The notes under the pieces: generated by a model
What the model saw: the letters and a program-made list of their open reading frames with translations, nothing else
What the model was told of the DNA's origin: nothing
The model's database searches: none
Program-made: the position numbers and the translations under genes
NCBI RefSeq assembly: GCF_905207935.1
Contig: NZ_CAJLNI010000011.1
Coordinates: 1-26,460 of the forward strand
Source of the DNA: an uncultured Haemophilus sp.
GTDB lineage: Bacteria > Pseudomonadota > Gammaproteobacteria > Enterobacterales > Pasteurellaceae
Direction of reading: 5' to 3'
DNA: 26,460 nucleotides
In this document: positions 1 to 7,497 of the stretch, piece by piece
Numbering within the stretch: position 1 is the stretch's first letter
How the letters are laid out: every line of letters starts with the position of its first letter

Positions 1-1
1 G

Positions 2-829
2 GAATAAATACTCTCCAGTTCCAATTCCTTGTGACGTTAAGTCTGAGAACGTTACATTTCCTCTTCTCGGTATTACCGTCGACAGAGTCTGGCTAGTATC
101 TCCAGTTTTTACTTCTTTCCAGATATATTCATACCTGGTTCCATCTACGCCATCTCCATTAGATTTTTCCTTTAGCTCTACAAGTTGTACTCTTACTCCA
201 TTTATTCCGGTTTCCCCATCATCGCGTTTTCCAACCATTGCATTATTTACTTCTTCTGTTCTCTTGTCTTCCCAAACAGTACCTTTTATTGTTCTAACAT
301 TTTGACGGTTTAACGTAATTTTAATGTTTGGAGCTTTATCTGTATCATCTTCAAATTTAGAAGTATCGATTTCACGTAAGTTACCTGGTGTTGAATCTGT
401 ATCTGGAATACCTGCAATATCGCCTCTTACAAACTCTGCCATAGCTTGTGTATTTCCAAAGTTTGGAGCAACTGCTTTTATTCCATAATAAGATTTATAA
501 CCATTTATTTCTGCAACATTTTCTTTACCTGAATCATTATCTAGAAGTATGTTTCTATTTGCATCTTTCTTAACTTCAAATGTTACATAGAAATATATGT
601 CTTTATTCTTATCTGGATCTGATAATGGGAAACAGCCTGCTGTTGCCACATCATCTTTTGCACTACTATATATATTTGAACCTGTTACATATATTGTATT
701 ATATCCATCCATTTTCTTCATTGTTGATTCTGAATATCTACTCTTTTCATTTAATGTTATGCTTCCTATACTTTTTCCGTCCTTATCTCCTAAATATGAG
801 CGTTCTGGAACCGGTGTAAAATCAGGATC
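2..829 (-). CDS. Partial repeat-domain surface protein (SdrD B/Cna B-like), foreign fragment
   Basis: The minus strand is open for 276 codons with no stop from about 829 to the window edge, so both ends are missing. The protein is rich in Asp, Asn, Thr, Gly and Lys and has no membrane segment. Its distal part has the look of a Cna_B/SdrD B-like beta-sandwich: IKGTVWEDK, then about 20 residues on GETGINGVRVQLVEL, then NVTFSDL and GTGEYLF near the edge. Such domains form stalks of wall-anchored adhesins in Gram-positive bacteria, mainly Clostridia and relatives. Ile is mostly ATA (11 of 18) and Arg mostly AGA, unlike the CGT/ATT style of the neighbouring genes, and there is no uptake signal here. 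It joins ccmH out of frame near 826-837. The fold is well supported by pattern; ligand and source species are unknown. Confidence 0.7.
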
Positions 830-840
830 ATATAATCTAC
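820..840. other. Chimeric junction between ccmH and foreign DNA
   Basis: Reading the minus strand, normal ccmH codons run to about Asp82-Tyr83-Met84 and then stop making sense. From base 829 a different frame carries the foreign surface-protein code. The bases around 827-837 (minus ATTATATGATC) fit both sides, so the join could rest on a short shared stretch. No insertion-sequence end, target duplication or tRNA is visible. An assembly or library chimera is the simplest reading; a true recombination is possible but would break cytochrome c maturation. Confidence 0.75.
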
Positions 841-1047
841 AACTTCATTTCGATTTTTGCCTTCTTGCAACAATTCAAATACTTTGCCACGCATATCTAC
901 AGCAATAGTTGCATTCGAATCTGCAATATTGTTATTTTGACATTGAGGACAACGCAGTTCTTGCGTTAATTGATGATAGTCCTTTTCTTGCTCTGGTGAA
1001 GCAAAATTTAGCGCATCAATTGCGGCAGTCGCTGAGAGACTCACAAA

Positions 1048-1056
1048 AAGTGCGGT
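1048..1056 (+). repeat. DNA uptake signal
   Basis: Exact AAGTGCGGT in the ccmH signal-peptide codons, followed by an A-rich tract. Confidence 0.9.
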
Positions 1057-1079
1057 TAAAAAAAGCCATGATTTTTTCA

Positions 1080-1625
1080 TTATGGTTTCTCCGCGAGTTT
1101 GTCATAAATCGGTTTTAAGGTCTCATTCCAAACGCGTTCATTCACATCACCTGCTAAGCGATAATGAATCACGCCTTTACCGTCCACGATAAATGTTTCC
1201 GGTGCGCCGTAAACCCCCAAATCTAATGCAAAAGAACCTTTTTCATCTTTAAGCACAAGACTATAAGGATTGCCTAAATCTTTCAGCCATTTTATAGCTT
1301 TTGGTGATTCATCTTTATAGTCGATACCAATGATTGTTACACCTTGTTTAGCCAATTGATTCAAGTATTGATGCTCTGCATAACAAGTTGGACACCAAGT
1401 TGCCCACACATTTAAGAGAATCGGTTTACCTTGTTGGAAAATTTCATTACCGTAGGTTTTATTTTCCAATAAATCCGTTAATGTTTTCTGTGGCACAGGT
1501 TTTCCCACAAGCGCAGATTCTAACGCTTTTGGATCATCACCTTGCGCGTTACGTCCTAACTGAACTAAAAAAGCAGCAGCCACGGCAAGAAAAATAATAA
1601 GTGGGATAAGTAATTTTTTATTCAT
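1080..1625 (-). CDS. ccmG: Thiol:disulfide interchange protein CcmG (DsbE)
   Basis: CcmG is a membrane-tethered periplasmic thioredoxin-like protein that reduces apocytochrome c or CcmH during cytochrome c maturation. An N-terminal signal anchor (MNKKLLIPLI and following hydrophobic residues to about 22) leads into a thioredoxin fold with the active site WCPTC, Cys78 and Cys81 in this numbering. Later segments (IIGIDYKDE, YGAPETFIVD with the cis-Pro region) also fit. The frame opens further upstream to an ATG at 1661, but that start lies inside a GC-rich hairpin and adds a charged 12-residue leader before the anchor, so I chose the ATG at 1625, giving 181 residues. It lies between ccmF and ccmH and overlaps ccmH by one base. 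Confidence 0.93.
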   Translation of the reverse strand: MNKKLLIPLIIFLAVAAAFLVQLGRNAQGDDPKALESALVGKPVPQKTLTDLLENKTYGNEIFQQGKPILLNVWATWCPTCYAEHQYLNQLAKQGVTIIGIDYKDESPKAIKWLKDLGNPYSLVLKDEKGSFALDLGVYGAPETFIVDGKGVIHYRLAGDVNERVWNETLKPIYDKLAEKP

Positions 1626-1654
1626 AACACTATCAATTTCACATCTATTTCTAG

Positions 1655-1668
1655 GGGGCATACGCCCC
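1655..1668 (-). other. GC-rich hairpin between ccmF and ccmG
   Basis: A perfect 5-bp GGGGC/GCCCC stem with a 4-base loop sits in the 52-base gap between the ccmF stop and the chosen ccmG start. No run of T follows it on the minus strand, so it is not a standard terminator. It could be an RNA processing or stability element that sets the CcmF to CcmG ratio, or have no role. Confidence 0.4.
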
Positions 1669-1677
1669 TTATTACAA

Positions 1678-3627
1678 TTAAGACTGTTTAACTAACCGAC
1701 TAAAACGATAACGACGATCAAACATACAGAGCAAGCCACCCAATGCCATAAACAATCCACCAATCCAAATCCAACGGATAAATGGTTTATAGTAAAGACG
1801 TAATGCCCATGAGTTATCATCTATCTTTTCGCCCAAGGCGACATAAAGATCGCGAGTAAAGCCCCAATTAATTGCTGCTTCCGTCATTGGCATCTTACTG
1901 ACGGTATAAAAACGTTTTTCAGCAAATAATGTTGCTTCCGGTTTACCCACTTTTGAAATGTCGATTTGTGCTTTACCGCCCATATAGTTAGGACCATTTG
2001 CATCACTCACGCCTGCAAATTTGAAGTCATAGTTAGCAATCTGTACCGTATCACCCACAGCCATTCGCACATCACGTTCTACACTAAAGTTTTGGCTAAA
2101 AGCAATTCCCCAAACGGTCATCGCCACACCAAGGTGAGCCAAAATCATCCCCCAATGGGAACGAGAAAGTTTGGTAATACCTTTAAAGAAAGATTCTCGG
2201 TGTGTTGCCCGTTGTTTCATTTCATAGAGACTCAGTAACACAATAATGACGGACATCATGGTACCAAGCACAGCACTGACGGTGAGTTTATTTTGTAAGA
2301 AATATGGTAAAGCAAAACCTGCAATCGCCATCACAATGACACTCACAACAACCGGTGTACGAATTTCAGAGAACTGATCTCGACGCCATTTTACTAATGG
2401 CCCAATACCTAGTAATAAGGCAAATGGGGTCATAATAATCAGGAACATTTGATCAAAGAACGGCGCACCGATCGAAATAGATCCCAAACCTAATTGTTTG
2501 TGAACTAACGGTAATAATGTTCCTAAGAACACCACACAAAGTGCGGTCATTAATAGGATGTTATTTAATAATAATAAGGTTTCACGAGAATAACGTTCCG
2601 CATTATCACGTGAACGAATTTGGTTGCCTTTATAAGCATACAAGGTTAACGAGCCACCTATCACTACAACCAAATAAGCAAGAATATACAAACCACGTGT
2701 TGGATCTGAAGCAAAGGCGTGTACTGACACTAAGATACCGGAACGAACTAAGAACGTACCCAGTAAGCAAAGTGAGAAAGCAAGGATTGCTAAAAGCACA
2801 GTCCAAGCTTTAAAAGAGCCACGTTTTTCAGTCACCGCTAAAGAGTGGATTAATGCGGTTCCCGCAAGCCAAGGCATTAAAGAAGAGTTTTCTACGGGGT
2901 CCCAGAACCACCAGCCGCCCCAGCCGAGCTCATAATATGCCCACCAAGAACCGAGCACAATCCCGAGTGTTAAAAACACCCAAGCAGCAATCGTCCAAGG
3001 GCGTGACCATCTAGCCCAAGCTGAGTCTAATTTACCCGTCATTAATGAGGCAATCGCAAAGGCAAAGGCAACAGAAAAACCAACATATCCCATATAAAGT
3101 AATGGAGGGTGGAAAATTAAGCCCACATCTTGCAACATTGGGTTGAGTTCTCTGCCATCTACTGGGAAATCAGGGAATGTACGGGTAAATGGATTCGAGG
3201 TAAATAATACGAAGAGTAAAAAGCCGATGCTAATAATCCCCATAATACCTAATACACGAGCTACTGCTTCTTGTGGCAAGTGTTTGCTAAATAAGGCTAC
3301 AGCTGCACCCCAAAGTGTTAATAACCAAATCCAAAGTAATAATGAGCCCTCATGTGAACCCCAAACTGCAGATAAACGATAATAAATCGGCAAGCTGCTG
3401 TTAGAGTTATTCACCACATATTGCACACTGAAATCATTGACAGCAAACAGATAGAACAATGCTGCAAACGCAATGGTTAAAGTAAAAAATAAACCATAAG
3501 TCATTGGACGAGCCAATGACATAAGTTGAGGATGACCTTTTTCAGCTCCCCATAATGGGAGAATGGCTAAAAAGAATGAAACGGCAAGACTTAAAGCAAG
3601 CGCATAATTTCCTAGTTCAGCAATCAT
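1678..3627 (-). CDS. ccmF: Cytochrome c heme lyase subunit CcmF
   Basis: CcmF is the large inner-membrane subunit of the heme lyase that takes heme from holo-CcmE and joins it to apocytochrome c with CcmH and CcmI. At 649 residues it has the usual length. Many membrane helices are visible, together with the tryptophan-rich WWD heme-handling motif at about 235-253 (GWGGWWFWDPVENSSLMPW). A conserved His lies in IFHPP (His173), and the C-terminal periplasmic region ends in a last helix and RRYRFSRL. Its ATG overlaps the ccmE stop as TAATG, showing translational coupling. An uptake signal lies inside at 2539-2547. Confidence 0.97.
   Translation of the reverse strand: MIAELGNYALALSLAVSFFLAILPLWGAEKGHPQLMSLARPMTYGLFFTLTIAFAALFYLFAVNDFSVQYVVNNSNSSLPIYYRLSAVWGSHEGSLLLWIWLLTLWGAAVALFSKHLPQEAVARVLGIMGIISIGFLLFVLFTSNPFTRTFPDFPVDGRELNPMLQDVGLIFHPPLLYMGYVGFSVAFAFAIASLMTGKLDSAWARWSRPWTIAAWVFLTLGIVLGSWWAYYELGWGGWWFWDPVENSSLMPWLAGTALIHSLAVTEKRGSFKAWTVLLAILAFSLCLLGTFLVRSGILVSVHAFASDPTRGLYILAYLVVVIGGSLTLYAYKGNQIRSRDNAERYSRETLLLLNNILLMTALCVVFLGTLLPLVHKQLGLGSISIGAPFFDQMFLIIMTPFALLLGIGPLVKWRRDQFSEIRTPVVVSVIVMAIAGFALPYFLQNKLTVSAVLGTMMSVIIVLLSLYEMKQRATHRESFFKGITKLSRSHWGMILAHLGVAMTVWGIAFSQNFSVERDVRMAVGDTVQIANYDFKFAGVSDANGPNYMGGKAQIDISKVGKPEATLFAEKRFYTVSKMPMTEAAINWGFTRDLYVALGEKIDDNSWALRLYYKPFIRWIWIGGLFMALGGLLCMFDRRYRFSRLVKQS
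2539..2547 (+). repeat. DNA uptake signal
   Basis: Exact core inside ccmF, in codons for a membrane segment. Confidence 0.9.
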
Positions 3628-4160
3628 TATTGACCTTCTTGCGGTTTTTGCTGGGTTTCTTTTTTATAACGACGATCAGCTTCACTCTCGCCTTTTAACT
3701 CTGCGCCCATTGGCTTATGTACTTTCTGCATTTTTTCACCTAATTCAGGTGGTACATAATTTTCATCGTGCTTAGCAAGTACTTCTGCCGCCTCTAATAA
3801 AGTTGGCTCTTTTAATACGCCTTGTGCGACGATACCTTGCCCTTCACGGAAAAGATCAGGAAGAATACCTTCGTATTCTACAGTGATAGATGGACCAATA
3901 TCATTTAACTCAAAGCGAACTTTTAAGCTTTTTGGATCGCGTTTTACCGTGCCTTCCACAACCATGCCACCTACACGGATTCGTTGGCCCACTTCAGGTT
4001 TTTGATCCGCCTTACCTTCTTTACCTTCAATCACTTCTGATGGCGTATAAAATAAATCGATATTTTGGCGAAGCGCATAAAGGACTAAACCTGTTGCAAT
4101 CGAAATACCTAAAATCACAAAGATAATGATAGAGAGTCTTGATTTACGTCTTGGATTCAT
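3627..4160 (-). CDS. ccmE: Periplasmic heme chaperone CcmE
   Basis: CcmE is membrane-tethered and binds heme covalently through a histidine, shuttling it from CcmC to CcmF. One N-terminal helix (about 9-30) anchors it. The OB-fold body carries VGGMVVEGTV, and the heme site LAKHDENYVPPE places the heme-binding His at 131 and the axial Tyr at 135. A polar, charged tail rich in Lys, Glu and Gln follows, as is usual. The start codon shares ATGA with the ccmD stop and the stop overlaps ccmF, so it is tightly packed in the operon. Confidence 0.97.
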   Translation of the reverse strand: MNPRRKSRLSIIIFVILGISIATGLVLYALRQNIDLFYTPSEVIEGKEGKADQKPEVGQRIRVGGMVVEGTVKRDPKSLKVRFELNDIGPSITVEYEGILPDLFREGQGIVAQGVLKEPTLLEAAEVLAKHDENYVPPELGEKMQKVHKPMGAELKGESEADRRYKKETQQKPQEGQ

Positions 4161-4360
4161 AGTGTATTCCCTTTATTTGCTTGGTTTAAACGGGCTTCAC
4201 GTTGTTGCTCGCGTAACACTTCTTTTAATACGGCTTTACGCCCCTTGACGCTTTGTATCGCCAAAATAATCATTGCCACGAGGCTAATGCCGTAGGAAAG
4301 CCACACATAAAAACCGTAGCCTCCCATATTGATAAAATCACTCCAACTTTGGAAAAACAT
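4157..4360 (-). CDS. ccmD: Heme exporter protein CcmD
   Basis: This small 67-residue protein has one membrane helix (about 13-37: YGFYVWLSYGISLVAMIILA) followed by a basic, Arg/Gln-rich cytoplasmic tail. That matches CcmD, which is needed to release holo-CcmE from the CcmABC complex. The N-terminal motif FFQSWSDFINMGGYGFYVW is typical of the family. It sits 29 bases after ccmC and overlaps ccmE by four bases (ATGA). Confidence 0.93.
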   Translation of the reverse strand: MFFQSWSDFINMGGYGFYVWLSYGISLVAMIILAIQSVKGRKAVLKEVLREQQREARLNQANKGNTL

Positions 4361-4389
4361 TTTCCGCTCCCTAAAATAAAAATGAAAAA

Positions 4390-5130
4390 CTATTTTAGCT
4401 TACTTGCTAACTCTTTTACCCATGGACGTTTGTTGTCTTCTTTTAGCAATTCAACGCGATAACGCACGAGCGTAAACCAAATGGATAAAAATAAAAATCC
4501 AAAAATACATAAAATCAGTGGAATTAACATCGGCGTTGCAATAGACGGTTTTTCAAACTTCGTGATACTTGCCCCTTGATGTAAAGTATTCCACCACTCT
4601 ACGGAGAAGTGAATGATTGGTAAATTCACCACACCAACAATACACAAGATACCCGCTGATTTGGCGCCCACCGCACGATCAGAAAATGCAGAATAAAGGG
4701 CTAATACACCGATATATAAGAAGAAAAGAATCAGTTCAGCAGTTAAACGTGCATCCCACACCCACCAGGTTCCCCACATTGGTTTACCCCAAATTGCGCC
4801 TGTGACTAACGCGATAAAGGTAAACATCGCACCAATAGGCGCCATGGCAACCATCGAAAGATGTGCGGCTTTAATTTGCCAAACTAACGCAATAATCGCT
4901 GCAATCGCCATCGAACCATACACGCCCATTGACCAAATCGCCGCCGGCACATGCACATACATAATTCGGAAACTATTGCCTTGCTGATAATCAGCCGGTG
5001 CGTAAGCTAAGCCCCACACGATGCCAACAGCCAATAATAAAACCGCAATCGCACCAAAAAATGGGCTTAATTTGCCACATAAATGATATTGGGTTTCATG
5101 TTTTGCGTAAGGATGTAACCACTTCCACAT
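4390..5130 (-). CDS. ccmC: Heme exporter/heme-handling protein CcmC
   Basis: CcmC is a six-helix inner-membrane protein that presents heme to CcmE. The WWD motif is clear at about 119-130 (WGTWWVWDARLT). The two heme-ligand histidines expected in the family are present, His60 in MYVHVPAA and His184 in NTLHQGAS. At 246 residues it has normal length. It lies between ccmB and ccmD; the 68-base gap to ccmB holds an uptake signal but no hairpin that would stop transcription. Confidence 0.96.
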   Translation of the reverse strand: MWKWLHPYAKHETQYHLCGKLSPFFGAIAVLLLAVGIVWGLAYAPADYQQGNSFRIMYVHVPAAIWSMGVYGSMAIAAIIALVWQIKAAHLSMVAMAPIGAMFTFIALVTGAIWGKPMWGTWWVWDARLTAELILFFLYIGVLALYSAFSDRAVGAKSAGILCIVGVVNLPIIHFSVEWWNTLHQGASITKFEKPSIATPMLIPLILCIFGFLFLSIWFTLVRYRVELLKEDNKRPWVKELASKLK

Positions 5131-5174
5131 AAAAGATCCTTAATTCCAAAAAATAAAAAACAGTTAAAAATCTG

Positions 5175-5183
5175 ACCGCACTT
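5175..5183 (-). repeat. DNA uptake signal
   Basis: Exact core in the ccmB-ccmC gap, followed on the minus strand by an AT-rich tract. Confidence 0.9.
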
Positions 5184-5198
5184 TCACCGTAATAGTGA

Positions 5199-5864
5199 TT
5201 AATTATCTAAACTAATTCGTAGTGCCGCTGCAATAGCGAAAGGCGATAAGGTTATCGCGCCAGCCAAAATTGCACCTAAAATAGCAAGCTGTCCACCATA
5301 AGGGAGATTTAACGCAGCGGCATCTAAAATTGCTGAGGCAAAAATTAAAACCGGAATGAATAATGGTACCACAAGTAAACTCAGCAATACGCCACCTTTA
5401 CGCAATCCTACCGTTAATGCCACACCAATTGCGCCAATGCAGCTTAAAATCGGTGTGCCCACCAATAGTGTGAGCACCAACGCCCACCAAATATTCACTT
5501 CCAACGAAAGCAATAACGCCGCAATAGGTGAAAGTAAAATCAACGGCAAACCTGTTAATAACCAGTGAGCAACAACTTTTGCGAGTGCCGTTAGCGCTAA
5601 AGGTTGAGCCGTAAGCATCAATTGTTCTAAAGAGCCATCAATAAAGTCATCTCGGAATAAGCGCTCAAAAGACAGCAACGCAGAAAGCAATGCCGCCACC
5701 CAAGCAACCCCTGGTGCAATGCGAGACAGGAGTTTAGGATCCGGCCCAATCACCAATGGAAACAGCGTGATCACGATTAAAAAGAACCAAAGCGGGTTCA
5801 ATATTTCCGCTTGTTTACGGGTCGCAATCTTCAGCTCACGCTTTATAATCTGTAAAAATATCAT
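5199..5864 (-). CDS. ccmB: ABC transporter permease CcmB
   Basis: CcmB is the membrane subunit of the CcmAB ABC transporter, which works with CcmC and CcmD to load heme on CcmE and release it. The 221-residue protein starts FLQIIKRELKIATRKQAEILNPLWFF, typical of the family, and has about six hydrophobic helices. The segment FERLFRDDFIDGSLEQLML is the conserved cytoplasmic loop. It follows ccmA with only six bases between. Confidence 0.96.
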   Translation of the reverse strand: MIFLQIIKRELKIATRKQAEILNPLWFFLIVITLFPLVIGPDPKLLSRIAPGVAWVAALLSALLSFERLFRDDFIDGSLEQLMLTAQPLALTALAKVVAHWLLTGLPLILLSPIAALLLSLEVNIWWALVLTLLVGTPILSCIGAIGVALTVGLRKGGVLLSLLVVPLFIPVLIFASAILDAAALNLPYGGQLAILGAILAGAITLSPFAIAAALRISLDN

Positions 5865-5870
5865 AAAAAT

Positions 5871-6512
5871 CTAAGAGTTATATTTATAATCAGCAAGATT
5901 GATTTTTTTCAATAACGTACTTGGCACTTCTTGGTGGCTCGTTAAAATCACCATTCCACCTTTTTTAGCATGATTTTCAAAAAGTGCGGTCAAAACTTCA
6001 ACCCCTTTTTTGTCTATTGCTGTAAAAGGTTCATCCAAAATCCAAAGAGGTGCTTCTGAGATCCATAATCTCGCCAAGGCAATGCGCTTTTGCTGACCTG
6101 CTGAAAGTTGAGCTGCCGGTAAATCTTCACGTCCAAGTAAACCCACAGTTTCAAGCACATCCCATAAAATATCGGTGCCTTGCTGGCTTTGACTAATCTG
6201 CTGATAAAATTTTAAATTTTCCCATGCCGTTAATTCAGGTTTCACGCCTGAATGATGGCCGAGATAAAGTAGCTGATAATGGTATTCTTCGCGTTGTTTT
6301 GTAATTTCGTCTGAATTCCACCGCACTTTACCTTCTACAGGTTGTGCAAGGCCGGCTAAAATCCGTAATAAACTTGTTTTGCCGATACCATTGTGCCCTT
6401 CAATTTGCACGAAATCACCGCTTTGAAATTGCAGTGAAAGATCAGTGAACAACACACGATCGCCACGCTGGCACGCTAATTGTTCTAATTGAAGTTGATG
6501 AGCAGGAAACAT
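5871..6512 (-). CDS. ccmA: Cytochrome c biogenesis ATP-binding protein CcmA
   Basis: CcmA is the ATPase of the CcmAB complex; ATP hydrolysis drives release of holo-CcmE. The 213-residue protein has Walker A GHNGIGKT (39-46), the signature LSAGQQKR (136-143) and Walker B LWILDEP (156-162), with His193 of LTSHQE as the switch histidine. It is the first gene of the minus-strand ccm operon. The ATG at 6512 has an AAGG about 8 bases upstream. Two uptake signals lie in the coding region (5982-5990 and 6320-6328). Confidence 0.96.
   Translation of the reverse strand: MFPAHQLQLEQLACQRGDRVLFTDLSLQFQSGDFVQIEGHNGIGKTSLLRILAGLAQPVEGKVRWNSDEITKQREEYHYQLLYLGHHSGVKPELTAWENLKFYQQISQSQQGTDILWDVLETVGLLGREDLPAAQLSAGQQKRIALARLWISEAPLWILDEPFTAIDKKGVEVLTALFENHAKKGGMVILTSHQEVPSTLLKKINLADYKYNS
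5982..5990 (+). repeat. DNA uptake signal
   Basis: Exact core inside ccmA, with AAAA before and CAAAA after. Confidence 0.9.
6320..6328 (-). repeat. DNA uptake signal
   Basis: Exact core inside ccmA; the AT-rich flank is poor here. Confidence 0.85.
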
Positions 6513-6555
6513 AGTCTCAGCCTTAAAAATAAAATCTTGTGAAAAATCAGCGGGT

Positions 6556-6583
6556 ATTCTACCACAAGGGGAAATTTTGACGA
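6556..6583 (-). promoter_or_regulatory. Candidate ccm operon promoter
   Basis: On the minus strand TAGAAT (6556-6561) could be a -10 element, with TCGTCA (6578-6583) as a weak -35 at 16 bases. It lies 44 bases above the ccmA ATG. This is pattern only. Confidence 0.35.
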
Positions 6584-6634
6584 GATTTTAAGGGCTAAAA
6601 GGTATAACTATTTAGAAGTAGATCGGTGTGTTTA

Positions 6635-6648
6635 TTGATTTAAAACAA
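6635..6648. promoter_or_regulatory. FNR-like box 1
   Basis: TTGATTTAAAACAA matches the FNR consensus TTGATNNNNATCAA at 9 of 10 fixed bases. It is in the divergent ccmA/sodA region, nearer ccmA. If the proposed ccmA promoter is right, the box is centred roughly 92 bases upstream of its start of transcription. Confidence 0.45.
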
Positions 6649-6699
6649 ATTAAGCTTTTCTAGTCTATTCATCGGATAATCAAATAATTAAAAGATTTA

Positions 6700-6713
6700 C
6701 TGATCTAAATCAA
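6700..6713. promoter_or_regulatory. FNR-like box 2
   Basis: CTGATCTAAATCAA also matches TTGATNNNNATCAA at 9 of 10 fixed bases. It is 65 bases from box 1 and lies about 90 bases upstream of the sodA ATG, close to where a sodA promoter should be (TACCAT at 6723-6728 is a possible -10). FNR represses sodA and activates ccm in E. coli, so the location makes sense for both genes. Confidence 0.5.
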
Positions 6714-6736
6714 ATTTTCTGCTACCATTTAACTAC

Positions 6737-6760
6737 TTTTTGATGTTGTTTTATCAAAAA
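6737..6760. promoter_or_regulatory. Perfect 8-bp inverted repeat upstream of sodA
   Basis: TTTTTGAT and ATCAAAAA form a perfect inverted repeat with an 8-base spacer, 36 bases before the sodA ATG. The arms resemble FNR half-sites but the 8-base spacing is wrong for FNR. It may be an operator for another regulator or a hairpin in the sodA leader. Confidence 0.35.
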
Positions 6761-6795
6761 CATTACCTTAACTTCATTTAAAAAAGGAACATATT

Positions 6796-7443
6796 ATGTC
6801 TTATACTCTACCTGAATTAGGTTACGCTTATGATGCGTTAGAACCACATTTTGATGCACAAACAATGGAAATTCACCACTCTAAACACCACCAAGCCTAT
6901 GTAAACAATGCAAACGCGGTGTTAGAAACTTTACCTGCTGAATTTTCTGAAATGTGCTCAGGTCAATTAATCAGCCAATTAGACAAAATCCCAGCTGAAA
7001 AACGTACTGCATTACGTAACAACGCAGGCGGTCACGCAAACCACAGCTTATTCTGGAAATCATTGAAAAAAGGCACCACTTTACAAGGTGATTTAAAAGC
7101 AGCTATCGAACGTGATTTCGGTTCTGTAGAAAACTTCAAAGCTGAATTTGAAAAAGCAGCGGCGACTCGTTTCGGTTCTGGTTGGGCATGGTTAGTGATC
7201 AACCAAGGTAAATTATCTGTTGTTTCTACCGCAAACCAAGATTCTCCATTAATGGGTAAAGAAATCGCAGGTTGTGAAGGTTTCCCACTTTTAGGTTTAG
7301 ACGTTTGGGAACACGCTTACTACTTGAAATTCCAAAACCGTCGTCCAGATTACATCAAAGAATTCTGGAACGTAGTAAACTGGGATTTCGTTGCAGAGCG
7401 TTTTGCTAAAAAATTAGCAGATTGCGGATGTGCAGCTAAATAA
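6796..7443 (+). CDS. sodA: Manganese superoxide dismutase
   Basis: SodA converts superoxide to oxygen and hydrogen peroxide in the cytoplasm. The metal ligands of the Fe/Mn family are all present: His27, His83, Asp169 and His173 (in LDVWEHAYY). The Mn type is indicated by Gly-Gly at 78-79 before His80 (NNAGGHANHSLFW) and by Gln148 in ANQDSPLMG. At 215 residues it is slightly longer than many homologues, with a short Cys-containing tail (DCGCAAK). A good AAGGA precedes the ATG. It is divergent from the ccm operon and ends in a strong terminator. Confidence 0.97.
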   Translation: MSYTLPELGYAYDALEPHFDAQTMEIHHSKHHQAYVNNANAVLETLPAEFSEMCSGQLISQLDKIPAEKRTALRNNAGGHANHSLFWKSLKKGTTLQGDLKAAIERDFGSVENFKAEFEKAAATRFGSGWAWLVINQGKLSVVSTANQDSPLMGKEIAGCEGFPLLGLDVWEHAYYLKFQNRRPDYIKEFWNVVNWDFVAERFAKKLADCGCAAK

Positions 7444-7461
7444 TAGCTTCTCAAAATATAT

Positions 7462-7493
7462 AAAAAATCGCCTATTTTTAGGCGATTTTTTTA
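7462..7493. terminator. Bidirectional terminator after sodA
   Basis: A TCGCCTA/TAGGCGA stem with a short T loop is flanked by A6 on the left and T7 on the right, so it can stop transcription from sodA and from the converging gene ending at 7498. Confidence 0.92.
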
Positions 7494-7497
7494 TTGG

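Larger units (their letters stand above)
790..1080 (-). pseudogene. ccmH: CcmH/NrfF-type cytochrome c maturation protein, truncated by the junction
   Basis: This is the N-terminal half of CcmH, a membrane-anchored periplasmic thiol-redox protein that handles the CXXCH cysteines of apocytochrome c before heme is attached. A signal peptide (about residues 1-20, ending in ATAA) is followed by the family motif LRCPQCQ with Cys44 and Cys47. The native sequence ends around residue 84; the last 11 codons of the open frame (LILHRFQNAHI) come from foreign DNA read out of frame. The membrane helix and the C-terminal part expected from the family (roughly 150 residues) are absent, as is a following ccmI. 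Its ATG overlaps the ccmG stop as TAATG, so it was the next gene in the operon. I infer that the gene is intact in the real organism. Confidence 0.85.

Noticed and set aside
580..908. Two overlapping plus-strand open frames at the left end
   Set aside because: They are antisense to the well-supported foreign minus-strand frame, and one crosses the chimeric junction.
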